DNA of 37,601 bases from Gemmata massiliana (GTDB lineage Bacteria > Planctomycetota > Planctomycetia > Gemmatales > Gemmataceae). Where the stretch lies: contig HG799463.1 of NCBI GenBank assembly GCA_000531095.1, positions 7,561 through 45,161 on the forward strand. The letters run 5' to 3'. Under the pieces are notes generated by a model, which had not been told where the DNA came from, searched no databases, and worked only from the letters and a program-made list of their open reading frames with translations. How positions within the stretch are numbered: the first letter of the stretch is position 1; every line of letters starts with the position of its first letter. The translations under genes were made by a program, and so were the position numbers. Positions 7,910-14,982 of this stretch are shown in pieces.

Positions 7910-8587
7910 TCAACACGGGCCGGGGTCGGGCGAGTGGGATGGGAGAACGCTCCCTGGAAGCGCGTCCTCAACACCGCCATACACGTCACCAAGTTTGAGC
8001 TTGCCGCGAACAAGCAGCATGCGGTCGGTGGCTCGCCGGTAGAAGTCGAGGAGCGGGCCGCCGACCGCCTCTCCCTCCAGGACACCGAGCGTTTGGGCTA
8101 CCGCCTCGTAGGTCGACATGCGGTGCCCCAGGAGGTTGCGGCGCAAGGCCGTTCCCTCAAAGGCCCGGGTCGGGAGCGCGACCTTCATGGCGCCGGCGAG
8201 GAGCGGGAGCCGCTTCACCATGCGGCCCGCCTGCTTCCAGTTGCCGTCCGGGACGATGAGTGCCAGCGGCGACGGTAGAGTGGCAGCGAATTCCGGAGTC
8301 AGAGTCCGCGCCCCACGACCGGGGAAGAGCACGACCGGGGTCGCGCCCGCGGGCACGTAGGACGCGAGGTCGGCCGGGGGCTCCCGTCCCCCGTGACCGA
8401 CGATCGTAGCGTTGCGGACCGCCAGTGTGAGGAGGCGGGCCGTGTTGCTCGTCCGGCCCAAATCGTGGACGTGGACGACTAAGAGGAGCGAAGTGCGAGT
8501 GGCAACTCGTGGGGCTTGCGCACACAAGCACAGCCATTTGTGGAGACGACAAATGGGACACGGAGTGGGGTCGCGGTCAACGGACAT
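7910..8587 (-). CDS. DTW-domain tRNA-uridine aminocarboxypropyltransferase-like protein
   Basis: A 225-residue DTW-domain protein (YfiP/TapT family), which transfers the 3-amino-3-carboxypropyl group of S-adenosylmethionine to uridine in tRNA. The N-terminal cysteine cluster CPICRLHKWLCLC (10-22) is typical and probably binds zinc. The signature region reads PDGNWKQAGRM where most members have DGTW, so the name-giving threonine is replaced by asparagine. The C-terminal part has LRRNLLGHRMSTYEAVA and LLDFYRRATDRML, both familiar from the family. The start is the ATG at 8587, just before the cysteine cluster; the longer open frame to 8707 has no supporting signal. It is followed by the structured hairpin at 7761-7832. 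Confidence 0.85.
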   Translation of the reverse strand: MSVDRDPTPCPICRLHKWLCLCAQAPRVATRTSLLLVVHVHDLGRTSNTARLLTLAVRNATIVGHGGREPPADLASYVPAGATPVVLFPGRGARTLTPEFAATLPSPLALIVPDGNWKQAGRMVKRLPLLAGAMKVALPTRAFEGTALRRNLLGHRMSTYEAVAQTLGVLEGEAVGGPLLDFYRRATDRMLLVRGKLKLGDVYGGVEDALPGSVLPSHSPDPGPC

Positions 8588-8736
8588 CGGGCTCCTGGTC
8601 GCAGCGGGTTGGCACTCGCGTTCACTGAAAGTCTCGGCGAACCGCGAGCGCCAACGAACCGGAAGAGCTATCATCCTCGCGCGGCCCCACACGACAAGCC
8701 CTATCACCCGAACGGACGCCGGTCTTCGTGATTCAT

Positions 8737-9936
8737 CTACACAAAACGCGGGGCGACCCGGTCCACGATCGTTTCACCGATCCGGAGCGACGCGGTGGCC
8801 GCGGGCGACGGTGCATTGCACACGTTCACCACGCGATCGGCTTCTTGAATGAGGAAATCGTCCACCAGTCCGCCGTCCGGCGCTACGGCCTGAGCGCGGA
8901 TACCGGCCGGCGCCGGTTCCAGATCGTCGGCGGTGATCTCTGGCACCAAGCGCTGAAGCGCGCGAACGAACGCGGCCTTGCTCAGCGACCGCCACATTTC
9001 GCCGAGGCCCATCTTCCAGTGTTTCGCCCCCATCCGAACGAACCCGCGATAAGTGAGCGTTTCGAGCAGGTCACGCGGGTTCAGCCGGAAGAACGAGTAC
9101 GCCTCGCGCCCGAACGCGAGCACCGCGTTGGGTCCGCACTCGACGGACCCGTCGATCATCCGCGTGAAGTGGACCCCGAGGAACGGGAACTGCGGGTCCG
9201 GGGTCGGATAAATCAGGTTCCGGCACAACCGGTACGCGGACGGTTTCAGCTCGAAGTATTCCCCGCGAAACGGCACGATCTGCGCGCCGGGATTCTGCCC
9301 CGTGAGCCGCGCGACGCGGTCCGAATGCAACCCGGCGCAATTCACCAGTTGGGAGGCGATGAACTCTCCCCCGCTACTCACGACCGTCACGCCGTCCGGT
9401 TTGCGATGAACGGAGGTGACTTTTGCGCCGAACACCACGGCCCCACCCGCGATGCGCACCTTCTCGGCAAGGCGCTCGCACACCTGGCGGTAGTTCACGA
9501 TCCCCGCTTCGGGAACGTGGATCGCGGCCACACCGCTCGCGTGCGGTTCCAGTTCCGCGAGCCGGGCCTTGTCAACGAGCGCGCAGTTGATGCCGTTCGC
9601 CTGCCCGCGCTCGTAGATGCGGTTGAGTGCGGGCAGGTCCGCGTCGGATACGGCGACGATCACCTTGCCGCAAATCTCGTGAGCGATCCCCTCTTCCGCA
9701 CAGAAGGTCTCCATCGCCTTCTTGCCCGCGCGACAGTTGATCGCTTTGAGCGAACCGGGCTTGTAGTAAATGCCCGAGTGAAGGACACCGGAGTTGTGGC
9801 CGGTCTGGTGAACCGCGACCCGATCCTCTTTTTCCAGCACAACGACCCGCTTGTCGGGGCACCGTTTGGTGAATTGGTAGGCCGTTGCCAGCCCGACGAT
9901 CCCGCCCCCAACAACAACCAAATCACTCGTCTGCAT
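8737..9936 (-). CDS. lhgO: L-2-hydroxyglutarate oxidase
   Basis: A 399-residue FAD-dependent oxidoreductase of the DAO superfamily matching LhgO (YgaF), which oxidises L-2-hydroxyglutarate to 2-oxoglutarate and passes electrons to the respiratory chain at the membrane. The N-terminal dinucleotide fold reads [17 protein letters not shown] (about 6-22), followed by the family stretch [19 protein letters not shown] and, further on, [17 protein letters not shown]. The C-terminus carries the FAD-closing segment with [11 protein letters not shown]. The start is the ATG at 9936, preceded by GGGAG at good spacing; a TTG four codons upstream is less likely. It lies about 150 bases upstream of the DTW gene on the same strand. 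Confidence 0.93.
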   Translation of the reverse strand: MQTSDLVVVGGGIVGLATAYQFTKRCPDKRVVVLEKEDRVAVHQTGHNSGVLHSGIYYKPGSLKAINCRAGKKAMETFCAEEGIAHEICGKVIVAVSDADLPALNRIYERGQANGINCALVDKARLAELEPHASGVAAIHVPEAGIVNYRQVCERLAEKVRIAGGAVVFGAKVTSVHRKPDGVTVVSSGGEFIASQLVNCAGLHSDRVARLTGQNPGAQIVPFRGEYFELKPSAYRLCRNLIYPTPDPQFPFLGVHFTRMIDGSVECGPNAVLAFGREAYSFFRLNPRDLLETLTYRGFVRMGAKHWKMGLGEMWRSLSKAAFVRALQRLVPEITADDLEPAPAGIRAQAVAPDGGLVDDFLIQEADRVVNVCNAPSPAATASLRIGETIVDRVAPRFV

Positions 9937-10372
9937 GTCCGCTCCCAAAGCCCGGTCCCGACGCTGTGCCGCGGAACGTACCGGTTGGCCCGTTCCGTGA
10001 ACAAGGTCGACTCCATCCGTCTGGCCTCGGGGCGGCTAACATTTGCTAACATTTCCGGACCGACCAGAACCTACCAATCGCCACAACTGCATTTCTGGTA
10101 AAGTTTTACAAAACAACACAAGTAATATGCGCGTTACTCTTCTTGCGCGCTCGTGACGTCATGAAACAGTCTCTGCGATACACGAAGCAATCCTCATACA
10201 TGAACGCATTTTAACGGCCACAGAAAATGAACGCAAGTATATTATTCGATTTCTGTTGGTGAAGCACGACCCAATCTCCAAATCGCGAATGCCACGAGCA
10301 GATGACACGCCGACTCACGCTCACACATTCAATGATCGGGGCAAACGGCGGATGCTTTAAAGAAGAGTTTTT

Positions 10373-10445
10373 GACAGGATTCACAGGATCAACCGGATCA
10401 AGACAAGAAGGTATCCGAAACTCTGTCGACACTGTAAATCCTGTC
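10373..10445. repeat. Palindromic intergenic repeat with 14-base arms
   Basis: GACAGGATTCACAG (10373-10386) and CTGTAAATCCTGTC (10432-10445) are inverted copies with one mismatch, 45 bases apart. The left arm continues with a degenerate direct repetition of CAGGAT/CCGGAT units. This has the look of a small dispersed non-coding repeat (a MITE-like or REP-like unit) rather than a terminator, since no U-tract follows on either strand. Confidence 0.6.
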
Positions 10446-10504
10446 AGATTGTGTGCTGGGTATTCGCTGGCGGCTCGCCCGAATGTAGCCGCACTCAAAA
10501 CAAC

Positions 10505-10532
10505 GAGGCACGGACGCTTGAGCCCGTGCCTC
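10505..10532 (-). terminator. Intrinsic terminator of the sugar isomerase gene
   Basis: On the minus strand GAGGCACGG, a 10-base loop and CCGUGCCUC form a perfect 9-bp GC-rich stem, followed by GUUGUUUUG. It lies 25 bases after the stop codon of the gene at 10557-11318. Confidence 0.8.
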
Positions 10533-10556
10533 ACGCGATGGGAATCGCTCAGCGGC

Positions 10557-11318
10557 TCACACGAGCGATTCGAGCAGGTACTTCAACTTGCGCACTTCGG
10601 GTTCAACGGGGAACGAGTTTTCGGGCATATCCCGGATGTCGACCGTCAGCGCCCGGTCGTAGCGGCACCGGTCGAGCTGCGAAATCACCTTACCGTATTC
10701 GAGTTCGCCCTGGCCGATGCGCACCTGGAACTGGTTGGGCATGCTCCCAGTATCGCGCACTCGCACGTGGCGCACATACTTATAAAGGCTGTCGTAATCG
10801 GCCTTTGCGTGCGGACCGACGTGATAGTGACTCGGGTCGAGCGTCAGCGCCAGCCCGGGCACGCGGCGGCACAGTTCGGCAGCGCCGAGCGGGTCGGCGG
10901 TGACCGTGGCCGAGTGCGTTTCGACGGCCAGAATCACGCCCTCGGTTTCCGCAACGCGCACCCAGTCCTGCAACCGCGCGACTTCGACGTCCAAATCGCT
11001 CCCGATCGGTGCGGCGGGAATCGTAATTAGCGGCACGGTAGAAACGCGCGCCAAGCGGCACACGGCGTGGAACTGCACCCGCGCAACGGCCGGATCGGAC
11101 GCGCCGATCACGAGGTGGATCGCAGCGAGCGGCAGGTTCGAGGCCTTCAGGCGCTGGGCCACTCGCCCAACATCGGCGGCGACTTCTGCGGGCGTGAGCT
11201 GAGAGCTGCCGTCGTGGATCGCGAGGTCGGCCTTCGTGAATCGCATCTCGCGAACAGTGCGAAGGGCGTCCTCCAGCGACACCTTGCTGAAGCTAAGCGT
11301 CGAGCAGGCAACGTACAC
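10557..11318 (-). CDS. Sugar phosphate isomerase/epimerase (AP-endonuclease 2 TIM-barrel family)
   Basis: A 253-residue cytoplasmic TIM-barrel protein of the xylose isomerase-like/AP endonuclease 2 superfamily. Family landmarks include LAVETHSATVTADP (metal-binding glutamate), LTLDPSHYHVG (metal-binding Asp and His in DPSH), HVRVRDT and, near the end, LTVDIRDM. These proteins isomerise or epimerise sugars or sugar-like substrates with a divalent metal; the substrate cannot be told. The start is the GTG at 11318 because a strong Shine-Dalgarno GGAGGA (complement of 11325-11330) lies seven bases upstream; longer in-frame extensions lack such a signal and lack family similarity. The gene is monocistronic with its own terminator and diverges from the ispD pair. 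Confidence 0.85.
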   Translation of the reverse strand: MYVACSTLSFSKVSLEDALRTVREMRFTKADLAIHDGSSQLTPAEVAADVGRVAQRLKASNLPLAAIHLVIGASDPAVARVQFHAVCRLARVSTVPLITIPAAPIGSDLDVEVARLQDWVRVAETEGVILAVETHSATVTADPLGAAELCRRVPGLALTLDPSHYHVGPHAKADYDSLYKYVRHVRVRDTGSMPNQFQVRIGQGELEYGKVISQLDRCRYDRALTVDIRDMPENSFPVEPEVRKLKYLLESLV

Positions 11319-11565
11319 GGCGAATCCTCCCCCGCGCCCCGGGTCCATACAGACGGACGGGTCGCGTTCCCCCAAATGTTCTTCCCGGCGCCCTCCGACC
11401 CCCGTCGGAACACGCGCGGTGGAGTTCCCCCCACTCCGAGCCGGGTGAATAACGATCGCGAAATCCGCTTGCAAGCAAAAAGTTCCCAAAACTCGGCTTG
11501 CGGTCACGCGATCGCGGGGGTACGGACGCCCCAGGTTACGCACTCGCACCACAGTTAGGGAACCG

Positions 11566-11877
11566 ATGGGTCCGCTTCCGATTGCCCAGTGGAACGACGC
11601 ACTCGACCGGATGGAATCCGCACTCCTCTCCGCCACCCGCGCACTCGACCGCCACGAGGAGCGGTGGGAGCGCGCGGTCGCGCCGTCGGCCGGTGAGGGG
11701 GAACCGCCGCTCGCGCTGAACCGCATCGACGGGCGCCTGGAGGATTGGCAATCGCGCCTGCGCGCCGCGGACGAATTGACCACATCGGTTGAGCGCGAAC
11801 TGGCGGAACGCACGGTGGCCGTGGAACGCTGGCGCACGCTGTTCGCAAAATGGGAAGGGCTACTAAAAAGGGAGTAA
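11566..11877 (+). CDS. Small coiled-coil protein of unknown function
   Basis: A 103-residue, highly charged, predicted all-helical protein with no motif I recognise. Heptad-like spacing of Leu, Ala and Val with many Glu and Arg residues suggests a coiled coil over most of its length. Tryptophans occur at regular points (QW, RW, DW, RW, KW). It is probably real: strong GC bias in third positions, AGGG before the ATG, and the same strand as ispD with a gap of 42 bases. It contains no signal peptide or membrane segment. Its link with ispD is only by position. Confidence 0.65.
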   Translation: MGPLPIAQWNDALDRMESALLSATRALDRHEERWERAVAPSAGEGEPPLALNRIDGRLEDWQSRLRAADELTTSVERELAERTVAVERWRTLFAKWEGLLKRE

Positions 11878-11919
11878 CGGGTTGCGCCCGGAAGTTTCCC
11901 TTAACGCGAAGAGTGCGCC

Positions 11920-12678
11920 ATGTCTCAGTGCGCGGTCATTATTCCCGCCGCGGGGCGGTCCTCGCGGTTCGGCGGCGCGGAGAAGAAGCCGTTCGTATCG
12001 CTCGACGGGCGCCCGGTGTGGCAGCGCACGGCGGAAATCTTCTGGTCGCGCCCCGATGTGAGCAAGGTCTACCTAGTGATCGCGCCCGAGGACCGCGACG
12101 ATTTCCGCGCGCGCTTCGGACCCCGTGTGGCGTTCGTCGAAAACGTCGAAGTCGTTGACGGCGGTGCGGAACGGTTCGAGTCGGTCGCGAACGCGCTCGC
12201 CCGCGTACCGGAAGACGTGCAACTGGTCGCGGTTCACGACGCGGTTCGGCCGCTCGTCACACCTGCACTGGTCGATTCGGTGTTTCAAGCGGCCAAAGAA
12301 CACGGGGCCGCGATGCTCGCGGTACCCGTCGCCGACACGCTCAAACAGGTCGATCCCGCCACGAACCGCATTACGGGAACGGTCCCGCGGGCGGGTGTTT
12401 GGCAGGCCCAAACGCCGCAAGTGTTCCGACGCGACTGGCTCGTCGAAGCTTACGCGCACCGCACAGCGCTGAACGTCCCTATTACTGACGACGCTCAACT
12501 GATCGAAGCGATCGGTCACTCGGTCGTGGTCGTTCCCAGTGCGCCGATCAACTTCAAAATCACCACTAAAGATGATTTAGACCTCGCGGCCGCGATCCTG
12601 AAGGCTCGATCCGCGGCGAAAGCGAGTGAACCCGAAGGGCCGCGTTGGGGCGCGTTCGACGACGAGGCGAAGTGGTAA
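11920..12678 (+). CDS. ispD: 2-C-methyl-D-erythritol 4-phosphate cytidylyltransferase
   Basis: A 252-residue IspD, the third step of the methylerythritol phosphate pathway to isoprenoids: CTP plus MEP gives CDP-ME. The nucleotidyltransferase fingerprint IIPAAGRSSRFGG is at about 7-19 with the following KKPF. Other family motifs are VAVHDAVRPLV, VPVADTLKQVD, TVPRAGVWQAQTPQVF (a clear IspD signature), ITDDAQLIEA and the late NFKITTKDDLDLA. The length is slightly above the usual 225-240 owing to a short C-terminal tail. It probably shares a transcript with the small coiled-coil gene upstream. Confidence 0.96.
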   Translation: MSQCAVIIPAAGRSSRFGGAEKKPFVSLDGRPVWQRTAEIFWSRPDVSKVYLVIAPEDRDDFRARFGPRVAFVENVEVVDGGAERFESVANALARVPEDVQLVAVHDAVRPLVTPALVDSVFQAAKEHGAAMLAVPVADTLKQVDPATNRITGTVPRAGVWQAQTPQVFRRDWLVEAYAHRTALNVPITDDAQLIEAIGHSVVVVPSAPINFKITTKDDLDLAAAILKARSAAKASEPEGPRWGAFDDEAKW

Positions 12679-12680
12679 TT

Positions 12681-12720
12681 CGGCCGTTCCCCTAACCGTT
12701 AGCTGGCACGGAAACGGCCG
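12681..12720. terminator. Inverted repeat between convergent ispD and desaturase genes
   Basis: CGGCCGTT (12681-12688) and AACGGCCG (12713-12720) are perfect inverted arms sitting between the ispD stop and the convergent desaturase stop. The position suits a bidirectional terminator, but no clear U-tract follows on either side. Confidence 0.5.
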
Positions 12721-12725
12721 GGGCG

Positions 12726-13517
12726 TCAGGCCGCTCTCAGTCGTTGACGGGCCTCGCGCATCTCTTCGGGTTCGACACCCAGTGCTTTAAGAACCGGGCG
12801 CACCACGTCGCGGATGTAGATGCGATCGTCGAAAATGCCCAGTTCTTGCAACAGTTTCCCGTGCGGGCCGAAATCCGGGATCAGCGTTTGCGCGGGCATC
12901 TTGAACGTGTGAATCACCTTGTTGAGCGCTTCGAGCACGTGGTCCCGGTCCCGGTCCATGAAGAGCTTGGTTCCGTTCTTGAAGAACTCGAAGTGCCCGG
13001 TCTCGTCGCGTGCGAGCAGCGTCAGCGCCTTGTGAAGCGCTCCGTCACCGGACGCCTGTGCGACTCGGCGCAGCCCGCGGTAGTTCACTGAGGTGGCGAA
13101 CTCCTGGAGCGTCGTGTAAAGGATCATCTCCAGTGGCGTTTCGTAGGGCAGATCCCACTCGCGACTGAGAACGTCGTCTTGAAATGCGTGGACCTGCTCC
13201 ACCGAGCGCGCCCCGGATTTCGTGATCCACATCTCGAGCACGAGCGAGTGCTTCGACTCTTCGTACCCCCAGTTCGCCTGGAACCACGCGCGCCCGCGGC
13301 TGGACCGGACGAGGTGCATGATCTTGGAGGTGTAGTCCGGCAGGAACATCTCCACGGCCATGAACGTCTGAATGATCGCGGCGATTTCCGGGTTCGGGGT
13401 GGTGGTGATTTGGTCCCACGGCACGTCGTTCAAGACGTTCCAGCGCCGGTGCGCTTCCGCTTTGTGGAAGTATTCCAGGTACAAATCGTGGAACTTGCTC
13501 TCCAACTGTGCGAGCAC
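12726..13517 (-). CDS. Acyl-ACP desaturase (ferritin-like di-iron protein)
   Basis: A 263-residue member of the stearoyl-ACP desaturase family, soluble di-iron enzymes that introduce a double bond into acyl chains bound to acyl carrier protein. Iron ligands of the ferritin-like four-helix bundle are visible as EESKHS and, later, DETGHFEFF, with other acidic residues in MAVEMF and LQEFATSVNYRG. VPWDQI near the N-terminus also fits plant and actinobacterial desaturases. The start is taken as the GTG at 13517, preceded by GGAGAG at six bases; a TTG at 13550 would add 11 residues. The gene would supply unsaturated fatty acids for membrane lipids (inference). It stands alone, convergent with ispD. 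Confidence 0.88.
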   Translation of the reverse strand: MLAQLESKFHDLYLEYFHKAEAHRRWNVLNDVPWDQITTTPNPEIAAIIQTFMAVEMFLPDYTSKIMHLVRSSRGRAWFQANWGYEESKHSLVLEMWITKSGARSVEQVHAFQDDVLSREWDLPYETPLEMILYTTLQEFATSVNYRGLRRVAQASGDGALHKALTLLARDETGHFEFFKNGTKLFMDRDRDHVLEALNKVIHTFKMPAQTLIPDFGPHGKLLQELGIFDDRIYIRDVVRPVLKALGVEPEEMREARQRLRAA

Positions 13518-13869
13518 GGCAGCTCTCCGGTGGCAAACGTCAAGCGGCAATTTGCGCGCGCGTGAGTTGATGACGGAACGCCCGATCCGTCACGAATTTT
13601 GCGAACAAGGCGCGTGCGGAGGATTCCGCGGGCCAGCGCGTTGAGTGGAGGGTCTCGGGCACGGCACGGCCCGACCGGTCGACAGCGACCGGACACGGTC
13701 AACGCTCAGATTCTTCGATCAGCGAGTTCAACCTCTCAATTCACAGACGGTACAGTTTGAGCGCATAACGATCAACACCAGTCTGAACTGGTCGGGAAGC
13801 TGCCAGGCCCCGCGGCCGCACGAACGGCGGCGGGGAGCAATGTGGCCCCGTGGCTTTCAGCAACAACGC
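13518..13869. other. Gene-free interval between two minus-strand genes
   Basis: No coding region is convincing. A perfect small hairpin, ACCAGT-CTGA-ACTGGT, lies at 13777-13792, and a GC-rich imperfect hairpin (CCCCGC... GGCGGGG, about 13808-13836) sits shortly downstream of the isomerase stop at 13870, possibly a terminator without a U-tract. The remainder presumably holds the desaturase promoter, which I cannot locate. Confidence 0.45.
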
Positions 13870-14751
13870 TCACCCCTTCACCAGTTCCTCCCACAACTTC
13901 TTGTACCCCTTCAGGAACGCGGTCCCCTTCTCCACGTCGTAAGCGGTACCGACCTCGCACAGCGTGTAGCGATCGTATCCCGAGCCGCGCAGGAGTTTGA
14001 ACAACTCGCGGTACGGATACGCCCCCTTCGCATCGTTCGTTAAGTCGTTGATGTGGCACGACTTAATATACGGCTTGAGCAACTCGAACCCGGCCGCGAC
14101 GGACTTGTTCGTGATGTCGGTCCCGTTCGAGTTCCAGGTCACGCCGACTTTCTTGTGACCGCACGCCTCCATGATGGCCTTCATGTTTTTGGGGAGCTGC
14201 GTGATGGCCCCGTGAACCTCGACCCAAATCTCGACTCCGGCTTCGTCCGCCGCTTTGCCGCATTCTCGAAGGGCCGCGCCGATCTGCTCGAAGGTCTTTT
14301 GCTCGTCGGCTCCCTTCGGCACGCCGTTGGGCCTCACCTTCACGCCCGTTCCACCGATGTCGTGAACGAGCTGCGCGAACGCCTTACAATCTTCGATGTT
14401 CTTCTTCACCACTGCGGGGTCGGCCGAGTGAAATTCGCACACGCTCCCGCACCCCCAGAACACGACTCCCGCGTCCGCGAACTGCTTCTTGACGTCCTTT
14501 CGCTGCTGAGCAGTCAGCGAGCATTCGACGCCGTGTTTGTGCGTCGTGCGGCACTCGACCGCCGCGATCCCGACTTCCTGGCACACTTTCAGGATGGTCG
14601 GAAGATCCCAATCTTTCGGCACGTTGTAAGTCACGAGTCCGAGTTTGAACTTGGCGGCGTCCTCCGCTCCTTGCGCGAGGCCGGACCACAAACTGCCCGA
14701 GGCTGCAACAGCCCCGGTTGCGAGAAACGAACGACGGGAAAGGGTGCTCAT
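13870..14751 (-). CDS. Tat-exported sugar phosphate isomerase/epimerase family protein
   Basis: A 293-residue protein with a twin-arginine signal (SRRSFLATGAVAASGSLW, about 5-22), followed by an AP-endonuclease 2/xylose isomerase-like TIM barrel. Family landmarks are VAAVECRTTH-like early strand, VKVRPNGVPK, IWVEVHGAI (metal-binding Glu), VGVTWNSNGTD and SCHINDL (metal-binding His). Planctomycetes encode many such exported isomerase-like proteins, thought to work in sugar breakdown in the periplasm-like space; the substrate is unknown. The start is the ATG at 14751 because the Tat signal begins there. Unlike the isomerase at 10557-11318, this one is exported, so the two are unlikely to act in one compartment. 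Confidence 0.88.
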   Translation of the reverse strand: MSTLSRRSFLATGAVAASGSLWSGLAQGAEDAAKFKLGLVTYNVPKDWDLPTILKVCQEVGIAAVECRTTHKHGVECSLTAQQRKDVKKQFADAGVVFWGCGSVCEFHSADPAVVKKNIEDCKAFAQLVHDIGGTGVKVRPNGVPKGADEQKTFEQIGAALRECGKAADEAGVEIWVEVHGAITQLPKNMKAIMEACGHKKVGVTWNSNGTDITNKSVAAGFELLKPYIKSCHINDLTNDAKGAYPYRELFKLLRGSGYDRYTLCEVGTAYDVEKGTAFLKGYKKLWEELVKG

Positions 14752-14922
14752 GTTCCGGTTCCGAAGAGAAAGTGTGGGCCGGAACTGATGATCCACGTTG
14801 GAGATGCGACCGCAAGCGAAAAAAGTTTGGGGATGCGGCAATAACCGAATCGCGGCGCGCATCGGATATGGTGAGTAGGGAGTTGTTTGGCAGCGTCTCC
14901 TTGCTCATGTGGGAGCGACTGT

Positions 14923-14977
14923 GTTGGGCCGGTGGGTTGAGGGGTTGGCAGCGTCCCCGAAAACTTACCGGCCCAAC
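14923..14977. repeat. Perfect 11-bp inverted repeat after the ECF gene
   Basis: GTTGGGCCGGT (14923-14933) and ACCGGCCCAAC (14967-14977) can form a stem starting six bases after the ECF sigma stop codon on the minus strand. No U-tract follows on that strand; on the plus strand it is followed by CTATTTCATTTTTTG. It is probably the 3' end structure of the ECF transcript. A near-direct repeat (TTGGCAGCGTCTCC at about 14887 and TTGGCAGCGTCCCC at about 14944) lies across it. Confidence 0.55.
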
Positions 14978-14982
14978 CTATT

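Larger units (their letters stand above)
9937..10556. other. Gene-free interval with AT-rich segment, dispersed repeat and terminator
   Basis: No convincing gene lies here. The part next to lhgO (about 10080-10260) is clearly richer in A and T than the rest of the window and probably holds the lhgO promoter, though I cannot fix -35 and -10 boxes. The part nearer the isomerase gene contains a palindromic repeat (10373-10445) and the isomerase terminator (10505-10532), listed separately. Confidence 0.6.

Noticed and set aside
8728..10101. A 457-codon plus-strand frame opposite lhgO
   Set aside because: Antisense shadow of a gene with clear FAD-binding and LhgO motifs.
10154..10161. TGACGTCA palindrome as a regulator site
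   Set aside because: An isolated 8-base palindrome is expected by chance in a window of this size and is not placed at a recognisable promoter.
9937..10556. tRNA or other small RNA gene in the AT-rich gap
   Set aside because: No cloverleaf, T-loop consensus or other recognisable RNA signature was found by reading both strands.
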